Assembly: GCF_039710355.1 (NCBI RefSeq)
Contig: NZ_JBDKWZ010000012.1
Location: 1 to 64,000, forward strand
Direction of reading: 5' to 3'
Length of the DNA stretch: 64,000 nt
DNA from: Rapidithrix thailandica
GTDB lineage: Bacteria; Bacteroidota; Bacteroidia; Cytophagales; Flammeovirgaceae
The position numbers and the translations under genes are program-made. Under the pieces are notes generated by a model that saw only the letters and a list, made by a program, of their open reading frames with translations, was not told the DNA's origin and ran no database searches. Below are positions 44,004-53,368 of this stretch, piece by piece; the stretch's first letter is position 1, and each line of letters opens with the position of its first letter.

Positions 44004-44246
44004 TCATGTAAGATGACTCATGACAACTTGAAGCAAAGGCTTTGAAATTTGCATACCACTTTCCCCAACTTCTCTGACCAGGTAACCCAGCAAATCAGCT
44101 CTTCGTTTTTTTTGAAAATATTCCTCTTTCTTCATCAAAAGAAACACAAACTCATGCTTTTTCAGTTGATTCTGGAGAGCAAGCGGAAGCTTTTCATAAA
44201 GATCTAAGGCCTTCAGATGATCGGGAATAATTCCAGGTTGCATCAT
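44004..44246 (-). CDS. Small protein of unknown function
   Basis: The 80-residue frame starts MMQPGIIPDHLKALDLYEKL, followed by helical segments rich in Lys and Glu (KKEEYFQKKRRADLLGYL). It is convergent with the WD40 gene. Amphipathic helices, ordinary codon use and a sensible start suggest a real gene, but no family is recognised. Confidence 0.5.
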   Translation of the reverse strand: MMQPGIIPDHLKALDLYEKLPLALQNQLKKHEFVFLLMKKEEYFQKKRRADLLGYLVREVGESGMQISKPLLQVVMSHLT

Positions 44247-44704
44247 AAGAAAGGGCTTTTAAAGTTAAAAAAAGTAGTTATTAGAACGAATTGTTATTCC
44301 AGACCTATACTTTCAATTTCAAAAGGAAGTGAATATAACTCCAAATTTTCTATTTTTTCACTTGCTCATGTATATTCTTCTTTTTCTTATACAGAACACT
44401 CCTAATATTCAATTTTCACTTCTTTACACCTTCTTTTTTGCATATAATGTGAAAGCAAAACCTTCAGTCAAAGACCATTTAAGGGCTTATTTTTTTACAA
44501 AGCCCAAAGAAATTAATCTTTTTAAGAAAATGTTATAAGACCAAATCCTTCAACAGCTATTAACACGATTAACAATCCTATTCCTTTCAGCCGGAGTTTA
44601 ATGCATTAATAGACAGGCCTCATACCTGTGGTTCTAGCGAATCATACATTCATTCTTCATAAATATTCACTTTAATCAACTGATCAAATAAACTTTTTAA
44701 ACCT
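44247..44704. other. Gene-free AT-rich stretch
   Basis: There are only short frames with no coding character. AT content is high and no repeat or RNA gene was seen. The promoters of the small minus-strand gene and of the DUF4199-like gene should lie here. Confidence 0.35.
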
Positions 44705-45151
44705 ATGAATACTCAAACAGGATTCCGCTATGGCTTCTATACCTTTTTGGGGTATACCGCCTATTTTTTATTAATGAAATTGGTTGGGCTGGTGCATATT
44801 GTAGAACTCAGGGCTTTCAACGGGGCCATTTTGGGTTCTGGCATTTGGTTAGCCATCAACCATTTAATCCATCACCCTTCGGCAAAATTTGACTATTACC
44901 ATGGCTTTCGAGTGGGAGTTATTACCGCATTTTCAGGGGTCATCATGTTTTCTATATTTATGTTTTTCTATTTGAGGATTATCGACCAGGCTTTTCTCAT
45001 GCAAATTAAAGAACAAGAAGCCTTCGGGCAGTATCTAAACCCTTATATCATCGCGGTCACGCTAATCATTGAAGGTTCCTTTTCGGGATTTATCATGACT
45101 TTCGCCATCATGCAGTTCAAAAAATCCAAGGCGGGAAAATTTCATGCATAA
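44705..45151 (+). CDS. DUF4199-like inner-membrane protein
   Basis: The 148-residue protein has four hydrophobic segments at about residues 10-28, 36-54, 70-92 and 115-138. The pattern GFRYGFYTFLGYTAYFLLMK at the start and FRVGVITAFSGVIMFSIFMF in the middle resembles DUF4199 family members. That family is widespread in Bacteroidota and has no known function. The gene stands alone and ends in a strong terminator. Confidence 0.65.
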   Translation: MNTQTGFRYGFYTFLGYTAYFLLMKLVGLVHIVELRAFNGAILGSGIWLAINHLIHHPSAKFDYYHGFRVGVITAFSGVIMFSIFMFFYLRIIDQAFLMQIKEQEAFGQYLNPYIIAVTLIIEGSFSGFIMTFAIMQFKKSKAGKFHA

Positions 45152-45187
45152 AAAAAGGAGGGTGCCACCCTCCTTTCTTATTTTTTT
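45152..45187. terminator. Bidirectional intrinsic terminator
   Basis: AAGGAGGGTG pairs with CACCCTCCTT, with A and T runs on both sides. It sits between the convergent DUF4199-like gene and the hpf gene and probably serves both. Confidence 0.9.
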
Positions 45188-45198
45188 AAAGAAATGAA

Positions 45199-45504
45199 TT
45201 AATGCTTTGCATATAGTTTTTCTTTATGTTTTTTCAGTTGTCTTCGTAATGACTCTACCGCCTCATCCGTAGACTCTTCAAAAGAAGTGGTGAGCTCTTT
45301 GGCAAACAGACTTCCCCCAGGAATATTGAGTTTGATTTCAACCGCTTTATTTTCCCGTTTATGATCGCCTTTTTCCAGCTTCAGAAATACCTCGCCATCC
45401 ACAACGCGATCATAAAAAGTTTCCAGTTTATCAACCTTCTTCTGAATGAAATCCAACAACTTCTGATCTGCGTCAAAGTGGATTGAATGAACTTGTAATT
45501 TCAT
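45199..45504 (-). CDS. hpf: Ribosome hibernation promoting factor, short form
   Basis: The 101-residue protein is of the HPF/RaiA/YfiA family, which binds the 30S subunit at the mRNA and tRNA sites and stalls idle ribosomes. It opens MKLQVHSIHFDADQKLLDFI, and RRQLKKHKEKLYAKH forms the basic C-terminal helix. It lacks the long-form dimerisation tail. It lies downstream of the tyrosine recombinase and rpsU, the usual order in Bacteroidota. Confidence 0.92.
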   Translation of the reverse strand: MKLQVHSIHFDADQKLLDFIQKKVDKLETFYDRVVDGEVFLKLEKGDHKRENKAVEIKLNIPGGSLFAKELTTSFEESTDEAVESLRRQLKKHKEKLYAKH

Positions 45505-45568
45505 GCTTGTAACGGTTTAAAATTGAATAAATCTATTTAAAAAATTGTAGAGGTTCGAAATGACAAAG

Positions 45569-46441
45569 TCACTTCGACTTCGGGTGTGCTTGCTCGAACA
45601 CCTTTTTAATTCGCTCCAGCGAATTGTGGGTATATATTTGTGTGGCCGCCAAATTAGCATGCCCCAATAAATCCTTAATGGCATTTAAATCCGCACCTTC
45701 GTTCAACAAATGAGTGGCAAATGTATGTCTCATAGTGTGGGGGCTACGTTTTTCTACACTGGTGTTCATACCAAGATATTTGTTGGCAATCCGGTATATC
45801 ATCATCGGATAGGCTTTTTTCCCATTTTTCGTGGTAATTAAATATCCTTCCGTTGTTCCGTTTATTAAATCTACATAATTTTTCAGGAGATTCAATAAAT
45901 TTTTATGGATAGGTATCAGCCTTTCTTTGTTATTTTTTCCGAGTACTTTCAAGGTCTTCTGGTTAAAGTCAATAGCACTTATCTTTAAGGAGGTCAACTC
46001 CGATAAACGTATCCCGGTACCGTACAACAACTCCATCACCACCAGATCACGTTGACCATATAAGTCCTTTTTAAAATTGGACGGATCAAAGAGCTGTTCT
46101 GTTTCATTTTTCTTAATAAAAACCGGTAAATTTTTATGGTATTTTAAGGATAACAATTTCTGTGTGGGGCTTTTTTCAATAATTTTTTTCTGTAACAGAA
46201 ACTTATAAAAAGCATTTAAAGAAGCGATTTTCCTATTGACACTCCGGGGGTTATACTGCTTTTCCATTAATTGAATTACCCAGGCCCGGATGTGATAATA
46301 CTCGGCTCTTTCGAGGGCAAATTCAGGATTTTGTTCTAAACAAAATTTTTCAAATTGTTGGAGATCGTTTTGATACGATTGCAGTGTATGCTGGCTGGCA
46401 CGCCTTTCGTATTTCAAAAAGTTAAGATAGGATGCTAACAT
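45569..46441 (-). CDS. Xer-type tyrosine recombinase
   Basis: The 290-residue protein has an N-terminal SAM-like core-binding domain (residues 1-85). The catalytic domain carries Arg in GTGIRLSELTSL, HTMRHTFATHLL with His and Arg, LGHANLAATQIYTH and the nucleophilic Tyr in QIYTH. It matches XerC/XerD, which resolve chromosome dimers at dif. Position next to rpsU and hpf supports a housekeeping XerC- or XerD-like role rather than a phage integrase. Which of the two it is cannot be told here. Confidence 0.88.
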   Translation of the reverse strand: MLASYLNFLKYERRASQHTLQSYQNDLQQFEKFCLEQNPEFALERAEYYHIRAWVIQLMEKQYNPRSVNRKIASLNAFYKFLLQKKIIEKSPTQKLLSLKYHKNLPVFIKKNETEQLFDPSNFKKDLYGQRDLVVMELLYGTGIRLSELTSLKISAIDFNQKTLKVLGKNNKERLIPIHKNLLNLLKNYVDLINGTTEGYLITTKNGKKAYPMMIYRIANKYLGMNTSVEKRSPHTMRHTFATHLLNEGADLNAIKDLLGHANLAATQIYTHNSLERIKKVFEQAHPKSK

Positions 46442-46583
46442 ATAGGTTCCGGGTCAATGTCCATTGTTTCTCTTATATTGAAAACGGGTGAATACGGTAA
46501 ATAATCTTTCCGAAAGATCTGAAAAAATCCCTAAAAAACCAGCAAGCCTAACAAAAGCGTCTAAGACAGAAGAAATAAAATGA

Positions 46584-46626
46584 AAAAACCCTTCAAAATT
46601 CAGTAACTGAATTTTGAAGGGTTTTG
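46584..46626 (-). terminator. Strong terminator after rpsU
   Basis: AAAACCCTTCAAAATTCAG pairs perfectly with CTGAATTTTGAAGGGTTTT across a three-base loop, and T runs follow on the minus strand. It separates rpsU from the recombinase gene. Confidence 0.9.
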
Positions 46627-46647
46627 TATATTTTGAATCAACTAACT

Positions 46648-46842
46648 CTAGTAGTTGCTATCAGCGTACATTTTTTGTTTGTATGCCGCCTTAATTTTAG
46701 CATTTCTTTTTGCCACTGAAGGCTTCTCGTAATAAGCTCTCGACCGGATGGTTCTTAAAACCTTAGTTCTTTCAAACTTCTTTTTGAATCTCTTCAAAGC
46801 TCTGTCGATAGATTCGTTTTCTTTTACGTTAACTACGATCAT
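46648..46842 (-). CDS. rpsU: 30S ribosomal protein S21
   Basis: This 64-residue basic protein starts MIVVNVKENESIDRALKRFK, which is characteristic of bacterial S21, and ends in a Lys-rich helix. It joins the small subunit near the anti-Shine-Dalgarno region. Bacteroidota S21 is known to help mask that region, in keeping with the weak Shine-Dalgarno signals in this window. Confidence 0.96.
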   Translation of the reverse strand: MIVVNVKENESIDRALKRFKKKFERTKVLRTIRSRAYYEKPSVAKRNAKIKAAYKQKMYADSNY

Positions 46843-46897
46843 ACAATTTATTCTTCTTCTTTTTGAAAATCAGGGTAAACTATCTTTTTTGGAACTG

Positions 46898-46905
46898 CAA
46901 AGATA
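46898..46905 (-). promoter_or_regulatory. -7 element of the rpsU promoter
   Basis: TATCTTTG on the minus strand matches TAnnTTTG exactly, 56 bases before the rpsU start. The -33 element is not clear; the upstream sequence is only T-rich. Confidence 0.5.
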
Positions 46906-47078
46906 AAAAATGATTTGAAAAATGAAAACAATTCCCCTTCCTCCTTTAAAAATAATAAATTTCTCTTTTTTCAAAACCTTTTTATCAATCAAATCCACTA
47001 ATTTTCCATAAAATTTACTGCGTCAGCAATTACACTAAACCATTGATAATTAACAACATTCGCCTATGCGAATTTATA

Positions 47079-47110
47079 TTTGTTAGAATAAATTAATTAT
47101 TCTAGATTTG
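47079..47110 (+). promoter_or_regulatory. Predicted promoter of the sucA-sucB-lpdA operon
   Basis: TTTG at 47079-47082 is followed after 20 bases by TAGATTTG at 47103-47110. A second -7-like word TATATTTG overlaps the first TTTG. Transcription from the downstream site would start near 47117, 23 bases before the sucA ATG. Confidence 0.55.
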
Positions 47111-47139
47111 CGTCTAAACATAACTTTTTTACAAAACAA

Positions 47140-49881
47140 ATGGATAAGTACTCATACATAAGCAATGCAGATACTGCTTATATTGACGATCTTTATAAAT
47201 CCTATAAAAATGATCCCGGTTCAGTAGACGAATCCTGGAGGAGATTCTTTGAAGGATTTGATTTTTCACTAGAAAAATATGGAGAGAATGGTGCACCTAC
47301 CGAAGCGGTAAGCAAATCCATTTTAGAAAAAGAGATTGCCGTTCGTCGATTTATTGACGCCTACCGGCTCAGAGGTCACTTGCAATCGTTAACCAACCCT
47401 GTTCGAAAACGGAAAGACCGGAAGGCCCGCCTGGAATTAAGTGATTTTGGCTTGTCGGACAAAGACTTGGATACCGTTTTTGAAGCCGGAAACGAAATCG
47501 GCATCGGCCCTGCCAAGCTACGGGATATTGTAGCGGCCTTAAAGAAAATCTATGAAGGTCCGATCGGTTTTGAGTTCATGTCTATTCGTGAGCCCGAGGT
47601 ATTAGATTGGTTTAAAAACAAAGTCGAAAAAGAGTTTTTGAACTTCACCCTGTCTTCAGAGCAAAAAAAGCGCATTTTACAAAAACTGAATGAAGCTGTT
47701 GTTTTTGAAAATTTCTTACATACGAAGTATGTCGGACAAAAGCGCTTTTCTCTGGAAGGGGGGGAATCTACCATCCCTGCTTTGGATGCCATTATCAACT
47801 ACGGGAGTGACTTAGGTGCTGAAGAAGTGATCATCGGAATGGCTCACCGGGGCCGGCTGAACGTATTAGCCAACGTATTAGGCAAAACCTACGAACAAGT
47901 TTTTAATGAATTTGAAGGAGCTGCCATCCCGGACGAAACCATGGGAGACGGTGATGTGAAATACCACTTGGGCTTTCGCTCACAGACAACCTCTCTTTCC
48001 GGGAAATCCATTAACGTCAACCTGTCGCCCAACCCTTCCCACTTAGAAGCGGTGGATCCGATTGTAGTGGGATCGGCAAGAGCTAAGATAGACAGCCTGT
48101 ATCAAAACGATTATAAAAAAATCATCCCGATATTGATTCACGGGGATGCGGCCTTAGCCGGGCAAGGTGTTGTGTATGAGACCGTGCAAATGTCTCACTT
48201 ACCCGGATATCATGTAGGAGGGACTATTCACTTTGTCATCAACAACCAAGTGGGTTTTACCACAGACTTTGATGACGCCCGTTCCAGTATCTACAGTACG
48301 GACATTTCTCAAATCATTGAAGCCCCCGAATTGCATGTCAATGGAGATGATCCGGAGGCAGTGATCTTTGCCGTAAAACTGGCGGTAGAGTTCCGGCAGA
48401 AATTCCAACGCGACATCTTTGTAGATATGGTATGCTACCGGAGACACGGACACAACGAAAGTGATGAACCGAAGTTTACCCAACCTACCTTGTATAATAT
48501 TATTTCCAAACACCCTAACCCAAGGGAGGTTTATAACAACAGGTTATTGGAGAAAGGGGATGTAGATGCTCAGTTAGCCAAAACCATGGACAAGGAGTTC
48601 CGGAAGTTGCTGACTGACCGGTTAAACGAAGTTCGTCAAAACCCTCTCCCTTACAAACCTCAGGAGTTTGAAAAACAATGGCAAGCCTTGCGCAGAGGAG
48701 CGCCTGAAGATTTTTTATCGTCTCCGGACACCAGCATTTCACAAGAAGTAGTTGACAAGGTGGGTAAAAGCCTGACAACGATTCCCAAAGGTTTCAAACC
48801 TTTGCGACAAATTGAAAAGCTGTTAAAAGAGCGGAAACAAGCTTTCTTCGAAACCAAGGAATTAAACTGGGCGGCTGCGGAATTATTGGCTTACGGTTCA
48901 TTGCTCTTGGATGGCAAAGACGTAAGAATTAGTGGACAAGACGTACAACGTGGTACGTTCTCGCATCGTCATGCCGTACTCAACGATGCGGAGAGCAATG
49001 AAAAATACATCAACCTGGTACACCTGGACGAGCAAAAACAGGGAAGGTTTATGATTTACAACTCACTGCTTTCAGAGTATGCCGTACTGGGTTTTGAATG
49101 TGGATATGCCATGGCTACTCCTAATTCATTGGTCATCTGGGAAGCCCAATTTGGTGACTTTGCCAACGGAGCCCAGGTAATGATCGATCAATTTATTTCA
49201 AGTGCCGAATCCAAATGGAATAAGATGAGCGGCTTGGTCATGTTATTACCACACGGATATGAAGGACAAGGCCCCGAGCACTCCAATGCCCGTCCGGAGC
49301 GTTTCTTACAACTCTCAGCAGAATATAATTTGGTAGTTGCGAACATTACTACTCCGGCTAACTTTTTCCACTTATTGCGAAGACAATTGACTTGGGACTT
49401 CAGAAAGCCTTGTGTAGTGATGACACCGAAATCCCTCTTACGTCATCCACAAGTAATTTCTCCGATCAGTGAATTTACACAAGGAGGCTTCCAGGAGGTA
49501 TTTGCAGATAACTACGCCAAACCTTTTGATAAGGTAGAGAAGGTATTGCTGTGTACCGGAAAAATCTACTATGACTTGCTAGAAAAGCAAAGGGAGGAAA
49601 AGCGCAAAGATGTAGCCATCATCCGTATCGAACAGTTACATCCTTTCCCTGAGGAACAGGTAGACAAGCTTTTATCCAAATATAAAAATATGAAAAAGCT
49701 TATCTGGGTACAAGAAGAACCGGTAAATATGGGATACTGGACCTTTATCTTACGGACATATTACGAACGTAAAGATATTGAACTGGTCGCTCGTAAGCCA
49801 AGTGCTTCTCCGGCATCCGGATTTGCAAAAATTCATCAAGAAGAACAAGCCAAAATTGTGAATGCCGCTTTTAACCGTTAA
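47140..49881 (+). CDS. sucA: 2-oxoglutarate dehydrogenase, E1 component
   Basis: This 913-residue thiamine-diphosphate enzyme decarboxylates 2-oxoglutarate and passes the succinyl group to the lipoyl arm of E2, in the TCA cycle. The N-terminal peptide MDKYSYISNADTAYIDDLYK binds E2. The ThDP core has GMAHRGRLNVLANVLGK, HGDAALAGQGVVYE and GHNESDEPKFTQP. A transketolase-like C-terminal half includes GYEGQGPEHSNARPERFLQL. The length is typical. It is the first gene of the operon. Confidence 0.97.
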   Translation: MDKYSYISNADTAYIDDLYKSYKNDPGSVDESWRRFFEGFDFSLEKYGENGAPTEAVSKSILEKEIAVRRFIDAYRLRGHLQSLTNPVRKRKDRKARLELSDFGLSDKDLDTVFEAGNEIGIGPAKLRDIVAALKKIYEGPIGFEFMSIREPEVLDWFKNKVEKEFLNFTLSSEQKKRILQKLNEAVVFENFLHTKYVGQKRFSLEGGESTIPALDAIINYGSDLGAEEVIIGMAHRGRLNVLANVLGKTYEQVFNEFEGAAIPDETMGDGDVKYHLGFRSQTTSLSGKSINVNLSPNPSHLEAVDPIVVGSARAKIDSLYQNDYKKIIPILIHGDAALAGQGVVYETVQMSHLPGYHVGGTIHFVINNQVGFTTDFDDARSSIYSTDISQIIEAPELHVNGDDPEAVIFAVKLAVEFRQKFQRDIFVDMVCYRRHGHNESDEPKFTQPTLYNIISKHPNPREVYNNRLLEKGDVDAQLAKTMDKEFRKLLTDRLNEVRQNPLPYKPQEFEKQWQALRRGAPEDFLSSPDTSISQEVVDKVGKSLTTIPKGFKPLRQIEKLLKERKQAFFETKELNWAAAELLAYGSLLLDGKDVRISGQDVQRGTFSHRHAVLNDAESNEKYINLVHLDEQKQGRFMIYNSLLSEYAVLGFECGYAMATPNSLVIWEAQFGDFANGAQVMIDQFISSAESKWNKMSGLVMLLPHGYEGQGPEHSNARPERFLQLSAEYNLVVANITTPANFFHLLRRQLTWDFRKPCVVMTPKSLLRHPQVISPISEFTQGGFQEVFADNYAKPFDKVEKVLLCTGKIYYDLLEKQREEKRKDVAIIRIEQLHPFPEEQVDKLLSKYKNMKKLIWVQEEPVNMGYWTFILRTYYERKDIELVARKPSASPASGFAKIHQEEQAKIVNAAFNR

Positions 49882-50013
49882 ACGCAGTATTCCTTTGGAA
49901 TTCGTCTGTATTGATTACTCCTTTGTTTGGTTTTTGGCTTGACAAACAGGAATTACAACAGACACCTAACTACCTACAATCATACAATCAATAAGCTAGA
50001 AAATATATTTAAG

Positions 50014-51549
50014 ATGAGTTTAGAAGTCAAAGTGCCTCCTGTCGGTGAATCGATCACCGAGGTCACTATCGCCCAATGGAATAAGCAAGACGGGGATTTC
50101 GTAGAAGCGGATGAAGTACTTTGTGAGTTAGAATCTGACAAAGCAACCTTTGAGTTAAATGCCGAAACAGAGGGCATCTTACGCATCAAAGTGCAGGAAG
50201 GAGAAACGGTGGAAATCGGAACACTAATTTGCGAAATAGAGTCCTCTGAGAATGGCGCTGCTCCTCAACAAGAGGCAACTTCTCAAACGGAAGTAGCGGA
50301 AACGTCCGGCACTCCTCAGGCTACCGGACAAGTGGTGGAGGTTACGGTACCAACAGTAGGAGAAAGCATCAATGAGGTAACCATTGCTTCATGGAACAAG
50401 CAATCAGGCGACTTTGTAGAAGTAGATGAATTATTGTGTGAAATAGAGTCCGATAAAGCTACCTTTGAGTTGAATGCAGAGCACAACGGAATCATTGAAA
50501 TCGTTGCTGCCGAAGGCGATACTTTGGAAATCGGAGCCTTGATTTGCAAAATCAAAGTAACGGAAGGCGGAGCTCCTGCCGGTGCCGAACAAAGTCAACA
50601 GCCTAGTGCTGAAGTAGCAACGGCCCCAAATGCCGAAGGAAATTACGCATCCGGACATCCATCTCCGGCCGCTTCTAAAATTCTGGCGGAAAAAGGCATT
50701 TCTCCCAACGATGTACAGGGTTCCGGCCCCGGTGGCAGAATTTTGAAAGAGGATGCACAAAAAGCGAAGGTTCAATCACAACCTTCTGCACAAAAAACTA
50801 CAAAAGCAGAGCCGAGCCAACAAGACACAACCGCTCCGGTGGCAGGCAGTCGCAACAGCCGTAGAGAAAAGATGACCAGCCTTAGAAAGACTATTTCCAA
50901 AAGACTGGTATCGGTAAAAAATGAAACGGCCATGCTTACCACTTTCAACGAAGTGGACATGAAGCCGATCATGGACATCCGTAAGAAATACAAAGAGATG
51001 TTTAAAGAAAAACATGAAGTAGGATTAGGCTTTATGTCATTCTTTACCAAAGCTTGTTGTGTGGCCTTACAGGAATGGCCGGCGGTCAATGCCATGATTG
51101 ACGGTGAAGAAATCGTTTATAATGATTTTTGCGATATATCCATTGCGGTATCGGCCCCGAAAGGCTTGGTAGTTCCGGTAATCCGAAATGCCGAAACATT
51201 AGACTTCAAAGGAGTGGAATCGGAAGTAATCCGTTTGGCTAAAAAAGCCCGGGACAATAAATTGACCATTCCGGAAATGACCGGGGGTACCTTTACGATC
51301 ACCAACGGTGGCGTGTTTGGCTCAATGATGTCTACTCCGATCATCAATGCTCCTCAGTCCGCGATTCTTGGTATGCACAACATAGTGGAACGCCCGGTTG
51401 CCATCAACGGTCAGGTGGAAATCCGCCCTATGATGTATATCGCCCTGTCTTATGATCACCGGATCATTGACGGTCGTGAGTCAGTAAGTTTCCTTGTCCG
51501 GGTAAAACAACTGCTTGAAGATCCTATCCGATTATTATTAGGCGTATAA
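50014..51549 (+). CDS. sucB: 2-oxoglutarate dehydrogenase, E2 component, with two lipoyl domains
   Basis: The dihydrolipoyl succinyltransferase starts at the ATG at 50014 (MSLEVKVPPVGESITEV), not at an in-frame ATG 29 codons earlier. It is 511 residues. Two lipoyl domains lie at about residues 1-76 and 104-180, each with an ESDKATFEL motif and its lipoyl-Lys. A peripheral E3-binding domain follows (ASKILAEKGISPNDVQGSGP). The catalytic domain ends with SYDHRIIDGRESVSFL, holding the active-site His and Asp. Most bacterial SucB proteins have one lipoyl domain. The product is succinyl-CoA. Confidence 0.94.
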   Translation: MSLEVKVPPVGESITEVTIAQWNKQDGDFVEADEVLCELESDKATFELNAETEGILRIKVQEGETVEIGTLICEIESSENGAAPQQEATSQTEVAETSGTPQATGQVVEVTVPTVGESINEVTIASWNKQSGDFVEVDELLCEIESDKATFELNAEHNGIIEIVAAEGDTLEIGALICKIKVTEGGAPAGAEQSQQPSAEVATAPNAEGNYASGHPSPAASKILAEKGISPNDVQGSGPGGRILKEDAQKAKVQSQPSAQKTTKAEPSQQDTTAPVAGSRNSRREKMTSLRKTISKRLVSVKNETAMLTTFNEVDMKPIMDIRKKYKEMFKEKHEVGLGFMSFFTKACCVALQEWPAVNAMIDGEEIVYNDFCDISIAVSAPKGLVVPVIRNAETLDFKGVESEVIRLAKKARDNKLTIPEMTGGTFTITNGGVFGSMMSTPIINAPQSAILGMHNIVERPVAINGQVEIRPMMYIALSYDHRIIDGRESVSFLVRVKQLLEDPIRLLLGV

Positions 51550-51562
51550 AATAACAAGCCTT

Positions 51563-51612
51563 TGGACATTAGATATTCTTTCTTAATGACAAGAAATTAC
51601 GTCTAATGTCCA
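51563..51612 (+). other. Large hairpin between sucB and lpdA
   Basis: GGACATTAGA (51564-51573) pairs with TCTAATGTCC (51602-51611), with an A/T-rich inner segment. No T run follows. It may lower lpdA expression or set mRNA ends. Confidence 0.45.
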
Positions 51613-51660
51613 TTTGCTGTCTTGTTACTAAATCAACCATAATCTAAAACAAGCTAGAAG

Positions 51661-53064
51661 ATGAATTACGATGTAACGGTGATTGGTTCAGGTCCCGGAG
51701 GATATGTTGCGGCCATCCGCTGTGCTCAACTGGGTATGAAAACAGCAATCATCGAAAAATATAATAGCCTGGGAGGTACATGTCTGAACGTAGGTTGTAT
51801 CCCTTCCAAAGCCTTATTGGACTCCTCCGAACATTATTTCAAAGCGACTCACGAATTCAAAGAACATGGGATTGATATTGGCAAACCCAAAATCAACCTC
51901 AAGCAAATGATTCAACGCAAATCGGAAGTAGTGGACCAAACCTCCGGTGGCGTGGAGTTTTTGATGAAAAAGAACAAAATCGATACCTATCACGGTTTGG
52001 GTTCTTTTGTGGACAAAAACACCATCAAAATCACGGATGCAGAAGGAAAAGAGCAGCAAATCACTTCTAAAAATACGATTATCGCCACAGGGTCCAAACC
52101 GATGATTATCCCCGGGATAGATTACGATAAAAAACGGGTGATCACGTCTACCGAAGCATTGAACCTGAGCGAGGTACCCAAGCATATGGTTGTGATTGGA
52201 GGTGGTGTCATTGGGGTAGAATTAGGTTCTGTATATGCCCGCTTAGGCGCTAAAGTGACGGTAGTGGAATTCTTGGATTCGTTAATACCGGGAATGGACA
52301 GTACCTTGGCCAAAGAACTTCAAAGAGTATTGAAAAAGCAATTGGGCTTCCAATACCACTTTAAAACCAAAGTGACCAGTGCTCAAACCAAAGGAAAAGA
52401 GGTAATCATCAAGGCTGAAAACAGCAAGGGTGAGGAAATCGAGCTGAAAGCAGATTACTGTTTGGTTTCTGTCGGACGTAAACCTTTTACGGAAGGTTTA
52501 GGCCTTGAAAAGGCCGGGGTGGAATCAGACGAAAGAGGGAGAGTAAAAGTAAATGACCATCTCCAAACCAATGTATCAAACATCTATGCCATTGGTGACG
52601 TGGTTCAGGGAGCGATGTTGGCCCATAAAGCGGAAGAAGAAGGTGTTTTTGTGGCCGAAGCCTTGGCAGGGCAAAAGCCTCATATCAACTATAAATTAAT
52701 TCCGGGTGTAGTGTATACCTGGCCGGAAGTGGCAGGAGTAGGCTATACCGAGCAGGAGTTAAAAGCAAGCAAGCGGAAATACAAAGTGGGTAGCTTCCCG
52801 ATGCGGGCATTAGGCCGGGCACGGGCCAGTATGGACATTGACGGGGTCATTAAGGTGATTGCCGATGCGGAAACAGATGAAATACTGGGTGTACACATGA
52901 TCGGTGCCCGTGCAGCCGATATGATTGCCGAAGCGGTGGTAGCCATGGAATACAGGGCTTCTGCGGAAGACATTGCCCGTATGTCTCACGCTCACCCTAC
53001 CTTTACCGAGGCAATCAAAGAAGCTTGTTTGGCAGCAACCGACAACCGGGCCTTGCATGTATAA
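51661..53064 (+). CDS. lpdA: Dihydrolipoyl dehydrogenase (E3)
   Basis: The 467-residue flavoprotein reoxidises the dihydrolipoyl arms of E2, passing electrons through FAD to NAD. An N-terminal FAD motif GSGPGGYVAAI lies at residues 9-19. The redox-active disulfide is in GGTCLNVGCIPSKALLDSS near residues 40-45. The NAD motif GGGVIGVELGSVYARLG is near residue 180. The catalytic His-Glu pair is in HAHPTFTEAIKEA near residue 445. It is the last gene of the operon. Confidence 0.96.
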   Translation: MNYDVTVIGSGPGGYVAAIRCAQLGMKTAIIEKYNSLGGTCLNVGCIPSKALLDSSEHYFKATHEFKEHGIDIGKPKINLKQMIQRKSEVVDQTSGGVEFLMKKNKIDTYHGLGSFVDKNTIKITDAEGKEQQITSKNTIIATGSKPMIIPGIDYDKKRVITSTEALNLSEVPKHMVVIGGGVIGVELGSVYARLGAKVTVVEFLDSLIPGMDSTLAKELQRVLKKQLGFQYHFKTKVTSAQTKGKEVIIKAENSKGEEIELKADYCLVSVGRKPFTEGLGLEKAGVESDERGRVKVNDHLQTNVSNIYAIGDVVQGAMLAHKAEEEGVFVAEALAGQKPHINYKLIPGVVYTWPEVAGVGYTEQELKASKRKYKVGSFPMRALGRARASMDIDGVIKVIADAETDEILGVHMIGARAADMIAEAVVAMEYRASAEDIARMSHAHPTFTEAIKEACLAATDNRALHV

Positions 53065-53228
53065 GATATTATTTTCATAAAAAACATATAAAGATACACT
53101 ATGAATGCCACCGGCAGACTCCCTGTATAAACCTCCGACATTTGTACTCAAAAAGAAGGAAAAGGAGAACTTAATTGCATAAAAATATGTAATTAGATAT
53201 ATAGTGTACTTTTTAGGAATAATAAACC

Positions 53229-53267
53229 ATAAAGCTTGCTTTTCATTAAGGCAAGCTTTATTATTTT
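53229..53267 (+). terminator. Terminator of the suc operon
   Basis: ATAAAGCTTGC pairs with GCAAGCTTTAT across a loop of about 11 bases, followed by TATTTT. It lies 165 bases past lpdA. Confidence 0.8.
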
Positions 53268-53368
53268 AGGACTTTTCGAACTTAGAAAAGTATTCCTCCA
53301 ATCTTGTTTTGCCCCTTCCTCTATTAACTTACCCTCTCAACAAACTGAAGGAAGTACATCGATCTCTA

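Noticed and set aside
44217..44538. Short plus-strand frames in the AT-rich gap
   Set aside because: Their composition follows the base content, no family resemblance or sensible start is seen, and they overlap the start of the minus-strand small gene.
49927..50013. N-terminal extension of sucB from an earlier ATG
   Set aside because: The extra residues do not resemble any E2 start, while MSLEVKVPPVGES is the usual opening.
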